From Halichondria panicea (taxonomy: Eukaryota; Porifera; Demospongiae; Suberitida; Halichondriidae): 64,000 nucleotides of DNA. This document shows positions 57,628 to 64,000 of the stretch, piece after piece; positions within the stretch are counted from its first letter, which is position 1; every line of letters starts with the position of its first letter. The translations under genes and the position numbers were made by a program. The notes below the pieces were generated by a model that made no database searches, was not told where the DNA came from, and saw nothing but the letters and a program-made list of their open reading frames with translations. The stretch spans positions 11,456,632 through 11,520,631 of the forward strand of contig NC_087377.1 of the NCBI RefSeq assembly GCF_963675165.1, in the 5' to 3' direction.

Positions 57628-60600
57628 ATGGCTCTTTTCTTCGTCTTTTTTGTAAGTCAGCAATAATAATAATGTAGATGTATAATAAAATTATTATTGA
57701 ATTAGTATGCTGTGTGAATGGTCAATGACTGTACTTGTGCATATCTCCTATCCGTCTATTCTTGAAGTATGTACTCATAGTAAATGCTATCATTCTGTTG
57801 CTCTGTTAATTCTCAGACTGCTGTGATTGCCCACATGCTAGCAAGCAGTAACGGTAAGAATCCAGTGGTGTATATAGGTACCGTATAAGCTCTTTTTAAG
57901 GCGCCCCTCTAAAGATGCGCCATGAAGCCTCCAAAGTAATTTTTGAAACTCTAAATGGAGCTCCACCATGTGTGAGTATGGCTGCGCGTTGGTAAATAGA
58001 GGTAAAATGAGCAAACAGATCACAGAATTCTTCCTTCCACATCTGGGCAGCCCTCAAGCCAAAAGTAACCACAGTACCCCTCTACAACCTAGCCTGTTGG
58101 AAGACCAAGAAAACTGCTGCAGGTGCCTGGCCCTGTGGCATCAAGCTAGCTGTTCTGAACTTCATGGAGTAACCAGGTAAGATAGCGAGATAAGGGGGTG
58201 CTCCAGCACCTATGCTTCCTACGCTCCTGACATGCACAGTCCATTTGCAAAGCTATTTTTTACCTCCAATTAGAAGGCACATCTCTAAAGACACGCCATC
58301 ACGCCATCCAGTCTCGAAACAACCTGAGCCACCTTTACCAGCGTAATTATTTTAATGTGGCGCCTTAAAAAGAGCTTATACCGTAGATGTTTTTACAAAG
58401 AGGGGCGCTGATACACGCTCACGTCATACACATAATAAAAGTCCATATTAATTTCTGCGGCTCTCCCCTAGGAAAGGTTTGAGATTGATGGAGATTTTAA
58501 TCCAGTGCAGGTGTATTGTAGTGTATTACAGTAGTGCTTGTGCAACTACAGTGCATGCAGCTTAGAGAGTAGATTACCACAAATTTGTGAGTAGCTGTAC
58601 TTAAATGTAAATATCTTTCGATTGGAGAAATTGTACTGATACTAGCGTAGGTGAATGATAGCCTCCTTCGCAGCCTCTTCTTTTTCTGTTCTTTGTCACA
58701 ATAAGAGAAGAGAAAATTGGAGGAACAAAGAAAGAAAGAAAGAACAAAGAAAAGGAGACGCGTGATCCCCATACTGACGTAGACACATTTTAACGAGCGT
58801 AGGCGAGAGAAAACCTCAATAACTGTCCTCCCACACAGTACTTGGAACGCATTTATTAGGAACATAACCTGTACTGGAGTGTATAATTAGTAAAACCAGT
58901 AGGTTTTACATAGGATTGGCAGTGGGTTTGCCCGTGTTTAGCAATATTTCAATTATTTTGACTCATGTTCAAACTGTTCTATCTCTGCAGGGAAAGGCCA
59001 CATCAAGAAACTGGCTGAACAGATAGTTTATTTAGCCTTTTCTCTCTTTGTATCTCTCATTTCATAATCCATAAACATTTTAATGAATGAATATTTTCAT
59101 TTTAAAAATTGCACTATTTCGACGTTTCACCGCTCTTTGTCTGACTGACTAAGTAAGTAAGTGAGTAAGTAAGTAAGTAAGTTTCTTGCCCAGCATTTAC
59201 TCCAAGTACAGCCATCTCCAGGACATTCTGCACAGGGTTTCCAAACGACTACAACCTGGATTACAAAGCGCTTCTTCAGATTTGCGATTGCTTCCACAAG
59301 GCAGATGACCTCTCAGTCTCTATTTCTCTTACCTAGACAATTCCGCCATCTTTAATGACTCAGCAATTGCGTTGTGGCCAATAATAATAGATAGGCGTGG
59401 CTAATAAACCGTGCGCCTAAAATCAGTGCAGCAGTGCTTTTCCAGAGCCTGAGGTGTTCCTTTTCTTCACACTGTTCAGCTCTAGCTCCCTTTCTCTGAC
59501 AGGCATGCTATATGCACTGGCTAGATATCATGCTCTTAAAATGGCTGTCATTTAATACTGATTCGCAAATTCAACATAATTATCAAGCAATAAATTATTA
59601 CTCATTATACTATAATTATTAGTCCAGAGATATTCTAGAAGATATCTGATTAGTCCTGTCTTCTCTTCTTGTACTGCCTCTTGACGTTCCACTTTATGCA
59701 TGTCATGATACGTAAACTGTACTGAAAAAGAAAGGGAATCCGACTAGAAAAACATTTGCAATGTGAAAAATTGCTAGGATTGGCCAGGGGAACCACAAAA
59801 AAGCGTGGGAACAAGAAATCAGACGAGAGCATAACTCCAATCCGTTACAACGTCATGAACATGTACAATACATAGTATATTAAATAATAGACTGTGTTCC
59901 AGATCCACCTATCAGCTTCCATCCACCACATCATTCCATGCAGTCACCAGTACGGTCCGTGCATGTTACTACGCATGGATGGACTGTGTGTACCTGTGCT
60001 CAACACTGCATGTATTAGGAACATCAATTCATCACAAATCATCATGATTATGTGCCCCACATTCTAAAATGGATGTATAATAAATATATATAGGGATTGG
60101 TCATCACTCCACCAGTAAAAATTGCGTGGCATATTGGATGGGAAAACATGGGAAAACTACCAGTATACATGTGATTGACGTTGTAACGGATTGGAGTTAT
60201 GCTCTCGTCTGATTTCTTGTTCCCACGCTTTTTTGTGGTTCCCCTGGCCAATCCTAGCAATTTTTCACATTGCAAATGTTTTTCTAGTCGGATTAATTTT
60301 ATGAACAGTAGCATGAGTAGAGTAGGCCTTCGTGAGACCTTTAGTCAGTAGAGAAAGTATGAAAAACTAGAGTAGACTATACTGCTGTAGATCTAATAAT
60401 TATATCTACTAGTCAAGTGGGTCTAGCAGACCCAGGAAAAAACTGAGCTAAATTTAGATCTAGATCTAGATCTTTAGCCTTCAGTCTTTACTAGGTAAGC
60501 CCTCGTCTACGATGTCTCCACACTTGATTCTGGCTTACTATCTATGATGCTAACAGCTTTTATGTTAGAGTTTGCAATGCGTAGGCATGCTGTAGCGTTT

Positions 60601-63505
60601 TGCTCTGTCAGGCTCCGCCCAGCTAATGATTGCCCACGCTCATTTTCACTTGTCTATACCACTTGTCTACTGTCACGCGACTTAGCAAGGCAGGCTCTCC
60701 TTTTTCTCTTCTTTCTTTCTTTGTTCCTCCAATTTGTCCCGAATTTTATCTTATTGAACTATTGTGACAAAGAACAGAAAAAGGAGAGGCTGCGAAGGAG
60801 GCTAGGTGAATGACCAAACATACTCAAAAATGTTTCCATGAAACATACAGTGGTGGGTTTGTGGTGATTAATAGAACAACAGCAAATTGTTGTAGTGGGT
60901 AATCGGTTAGAGTAATAAAACAGCAATATTGTACAGCTAAGGTCCTAGACTTTATCACATAATTGTTCAATGATTTAGATATCCTGACCATCCCTTTATG
61001 GGTCTTACATATGTTCACAGTGTTTATAATTCATGATTTACCAAGAACAAACCAATGACGCTTTAAATCAACCGCAAGCTTAATTAAGAGTGGGAGTACA
61101 GTTATTGTATGCCCACTTACGTGGTTAATTAGAGTGTCATCGATTTGTGGTTAGCAGCTTGTGATGTCATCAAAACGGTAGAGGAATATGTAGTTTTTCA
61201 GTGGTATCTCAACAATGGAATAAGCATAGAGGATTTTCTTGGTATCAAAATGTAGTCCATTTATTTGTAAACTTACCAGAGAACTTTTAAAGCTAAGCTA
61301 TACAATTTTCACTCTAACCATAAGTGTACCTAAAACCGGTAAATCATGAAAGCACCGCAGGTGCTGATGCCTCGGTGGAGATGCCAAAGCTACATAACAT
61401 AAAGCTACTAAAAGCTTTTATACACTCATTAGCCTCGATCCCAGGCCGCACTTCACTCAGGGAAAGGCCGGTGTAGGAGGCTTATATCTGCACTCATATG
61501 ATTAACATTTTTGCATGCAAACTCGAAGAGTGGGTAATGATCCACCATGATTGTTGTTAAAACGATCGATGCCAAAAGTTCAAGTCTAAAATTAATCGCT
61601 GCATCAGCAGAGCCTTACAGCTCTCTTCTCACTCTTGCAGCTACCAATAGCTAGCGTTCTAGTGCAGAGCTAACTATTAAGTAGAGTAGCAACACAAGTT
61701 TGGCTACGTGCTCTTCTGAAAAGGCTGCAATGGCATTCCAAGTAAGCAAAACTAGGCATAACTCGAGAACGAAGTACTATTTTGCAAATCCACGAATTCA
61801 AATCCAAGTAAACATAACTAGAAGACTCTTACTTGCACTTGATTCATCCTTGAGCAGCTGTAGCAGTCTACACACACACAGAGATACACAAACACACTAG
61901 TGTACTGTATACCTCGCTTGCGCATGCGTACCGAGACATAATGAATTATAGACACTGTGAACATATGTAAGCCCCCATAAAGGGATGGTCAGGATATTGA
62001 ACAATTATGTGATAAAGTCTAGGACTTTTAGCTGTACAAATTACTGTTTTATTACTCTAACCGATTACCCACTATAACATTTTGCTGTTGTTCTATTAAT
62101 CACCACAAACCCACCACCTTATGTTTCCATGGAAACGTTTTTGGGTATATTGTAGCTTGGTCCAGAGTAGGTTGGTCACGCGTCATAATGTTTTACGGAG
62201 GAAATGTGTGTGCATGGAATTAAACTACTACGACTCATTAACTAACAGGAGATATACAAGAGAGATAGACAAGCAAGAATGGGTAAAATGCTGACTCAGC
62301 AGGATCGAAAAGGATCGATTTTAAGCGTATTCGTGAGATTATTGATGACTATTAATGACTAACCGATGACTACAGATGACGCGTGTCCAGCCTCCTCTGA
62401 GCTTGGTCATTCACCTACACAATAGTATCAGCACAATTTCTTAGAAATGTTCCAATCAAAAGATATTTACATTTAAGTACAGCTACTCACATATTTGGTA
62501 ATCTAAGCTGGATGCACTGTAAATTTTATTCTTGTAAAACTCCAGGTCAAGCAGTATCCCTAATGTCACCTCTTGAACAAGGTGACTTTTACTGTGATCA
62601 GGACAGAATAACCTGTATTGGAATTGGAGGAGTTATTTTATGGACAGCTCCACCATCAATCCCTGAAAACGATCCACGAGGTTTTTCTTCTTCTAGCAAT
62701 CTACAAACGCCTGTACCATTTGGTAATGTTGAAATAACATTGACTAACATTGTGCCCGGTACTCCTCCTAACCTTACATAGGTAATGACTCTGTCAAATA
62801 TCTCTGAGGTGAACGTGACTTGTCAAACAGAAGTGTCTGGTTCTCTGCAAGCACTAACTTTAATTCGTTCAAGTGAGTTACCATAAATTATTGTGGTGTG
62901 TGTAATGCTGAGCTTCCATTACAATTTGCAGTAACACCTTCGGCTGCTAGTAATCTTCAAGTTCTACATATAAGTTGCACGTCATTCAGAATTACTTGGA
63001 CGGCTGCTACTGAAAACTATGATCTAATGCACTATGTTGCTCAAGTTTATGTTGATGACTCAGCAACGCAATATAATACCACGAACACCTCTATGGATTT
63101 GGACCTTCCACTATCTGGTGGAGAGAGAATCCATGTAACTGTTGCTGTTGTGACCAGATGTGGTCAAGTTAGTATGCCAATCAATTCGAATGTCATTGTC
63201 TTCGTTTATACAAGTGTCTGTGAAAGTAAGCTAATTATTATTGTCGTGCCAACTGCTTATCAATGCACTTTTTATTTTAAGATTTGTGTAGGCCATGTGA
63301 CAATAGAGGTTGTTTAATTGCTTCTGTGATTATCAGTGGTGTTTTACTTCTGCTTCTTGTTGGTACTTGGACAGGTATTTTGGTAAGTGAACAGTTATTG
63401 ACAGACGTATTTCATTTTGTGTCCAATTTTATAATGATGTTTTAGTGGCAGAAGTATTGCCGGAAATGTCAATGCCGAAAAAAGAGTGTTCATCAATCTC
63501 AATCG
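57628..63505 (+). CDS. 5' part of an Ig-FN3-TM receptor, in-frame TAG
   Basis: Exons are 57628-57651 and 57817-57853 (signal peptide MALFFVFF-TAVIAHMLASSN, split by an intron), 62546-62872 (Ig-like: DRITCIGIGGVILW, ISEVNVTCQT), 62932-63225 (FN3: SFRITWTAATENYD, RIHVTVAVVTRCG), 63282-63382 (CDNRG, then TM LIASVIISGVLLLLLVGTWT) and 63446-63505 (WQKYCRKCQCRKKSV, basic juxtamembrane). Phases agree throughout: 0, 1, 1, 1, 0, 0. The gene continues beyond the window, so the tail is unknown. A TAG at 62779-62781 lies in frame inside the Ig exon between PNLT and VMTLSNISEV, so this copy may be inactive unless it is an error. The 4.7-kb second intron is packed with repeats; linking the signal exons across it rests on phase and on the lack of another start. 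Confidence 0.68.
57879..58385. mobile_element. MITE with TACCGTATAAGCTCTTTTTA ends
   Basis: The inverted ends TACCGTATAAGCTCTTTTTA and the inverse TAAAAAGAGCTTATACCGTA match with one mismatch and continue into AGGCGCC. Inside on plus, 57968-58180 is open (MSKQITEFFLPHLGSPQAKS, NCCRCLALWHQA), but I recognise no domain. Confidence 0.75.
58490..58870. repeat. Dispersed repeat related to 60640-60815 and 62405-62490
   Basis: TACATTTAAGTACAGCTAC and CTCCTTCGCAGCCTC-type blocks appear here and, inverted, at about 62405-62490 and 60690-60815. All copies lie in the long intron of the receptor gene. Confidence 0.6.
59149..59183. repeat. (GTAA)n/(AAGT)n tetranucleotide repeat
   Basis: A run of AAGT units with one GTGA interruption. 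Confidence 0.9.
59738..60296. mobile_element. Foldback element with about 115-bp arms
   Basis: Arms 59738-59856 and 60175-60296 are near-perfect inverted copies starting AATCCGACTAGAAAAACATT. The middle is unique. Fragments of the arm lie at about 8110-8165 and 25075-25135. Confidence 0.82.
60297..60800. other. Intronic stretch
   Basis: It has a GATCTA-rich tract at about 60455-60475 and, from about 60690, a block inverted relative to 58656-58750. No exon recognised. Confidence 0.4.
60805..62155. repeat. Long inverted repeat, arms about 200 bp
   Basis: Left arm about 60805-61035 (GTGGTGGGTTTGTGGTGATT, ATCCTGACCATCCCTTTATG) is inverted at about 61945-62155. The right arm continues past a MULE-like insertion at 62163-62399. 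Between the arms, about 61350-61945 is a copy of the repeat at 24025-24560. Confidence 0.75.
62163..62399. mobile_element. MULE-like MITE with 9-bp duplication (copy D)
   Basis: The ends CAGAGTAGGTTGGTCACGCG and CGCGTGTCCAGCCTCCTCTG are flanked by AGCTTGGTC on both sides (62154-62162 and 62400-62408). It is 237 bp and non-coding. It splits the right arm of the inverted repeat at 60805-62155. Confidence 0.88.
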
Positions 63506-64000
63506 GTTAGTTATTGTTCATTGTACATGTGATAGGTGTATTTGATGTGTACCACCCGAGGGAGTACATATCAGGGTGTCATACAAGGGGAAAGGGGGCT
63601 CCAATTCCACCCCCCCCTAAAATTTGCATTCATGTACTAGTTGTATGACGGAATGTCCATAGCTAACGGAGTATTAGACAGAGATACAGTACAGAAAGAA
63701 ATAACAGTTGACCTTTTTTTAGCTGGTTACTTTTCTTATTTCCCCCCTCTACTTCAAATCCTGTATATGACATCCTGCATATACAACTGCGCAAGGGTTC
63801 AAATTCTATGATAAACACATTTACAAATGAGTAGTGTCAACATTCTTGATCTTCACTGTGTGCTTTGGTATTGTGCCAACCATAACTATAACTAGTTAAG
63901 ACTCTTATAAAGGCAATGCAGCATTTTTAGGTGATGCTTTAGGTTTCATTTTATATTCCTGGAGGGTTTATGGATGTCATACAATGATATACCTTTTTGC
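63506..64000. other. Intron of the right-edge receptor gene
   Basis: After the GTTAGT donor at 63506 no further exon was recognised before the window ends. Confidence 0.45.

Noticed and set aside
58497-58865. Minus-strand frame with phenylalanine-rich hydrophobic stretch
   Set aside because: The hydrophobic part comes from an (AAAG)n-rich tract within a dispersed repeat, so it is not evidence for a membrane protein.

Overview
The window is animal genomic DNA, most likely from a demosponge and possibly Amphimedon queenslandica. It is AT-rich, its genes are split into short exons by small GT-AG introns, and its proteins combine Ig-like, fibronectin-III (FN3), Sushi/CCP, Calx-beta and death domains. 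It is also full of short palindromic transposons, including a family ending in ACCGTATAGC. I recognised no rRNA, tRNA, CRISPR array or bacterial-type feature. The species name is an inference, not a database match.

The coding content is dominated by a cluster of related single-pass receptor genes and their relics. From left to right: the 5' end of an Ig-like receptor gene (minus, 1-496); a broken paralogue with Ig-like and Calx-beta exons (minus, 5208-7496); a badly broken Sushi receptor (plus, 8612-9812); a nearly intact Ig-FN3-Sushi x3-TM receptor (plus, 15491-17460); its decayed paralogue (plus, 19428-21693); an Ig x3-FN3 x2-TM receptor (minus, 23541-29206); an unrecognised, partly duplicated exon series with a death-domain relic (minus, about 30.5-37.7 kb); a complete Ig-FN3-Sushi x3-TM receptor with a long tail of tyrosine motifs, a death domain and proline-rich motifs (minus, 50442-55613); and the first exons of another Ig-FN3-TM receptor (plus, 57628-63505 and beyond the window). 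Most ectodomain exons are bounded by phase-1 introns, so they can be shuffled as cassettes. Very similar ectodomains are joined to two different kinds of tail. One is a short tail with VYEEV and NQAY motifs. The other is a long ITIM-like plus death-domain tail. This layout resembles paired immune receptors.

The rest is a dense transposon landscape, and many elements can be bounded exactly by terminal inverted repeats and target-site duplications. They include a 2760-bp Tc1/mariner element with a DD34E transposase and a second, convergent accessory gene (1967-4726); a 7.6-kb Ginger-type element flanked by CCGG that carries an intron-split integrase, a Ulp1-type protease and a PHD finger (39719-47357); elements with 9-bp duplications (MULE-like), two of them nested; a hAT-like element with an 8-bp duplication; a pogo-like element; and several palindromic families. 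One 9-bp-duplication element sits directly at the start codon of the receptor gene at 15491, and another hairpin element interrupts a Sushi exon.

Gene models were built by eye from splice sites and reading phase. Where every exon keeps phase, as in the 845-residue death-domain receptor, I am confident. Single-base breaks in other genes could be real pseudogene lesions, alleles, or assembly errors.
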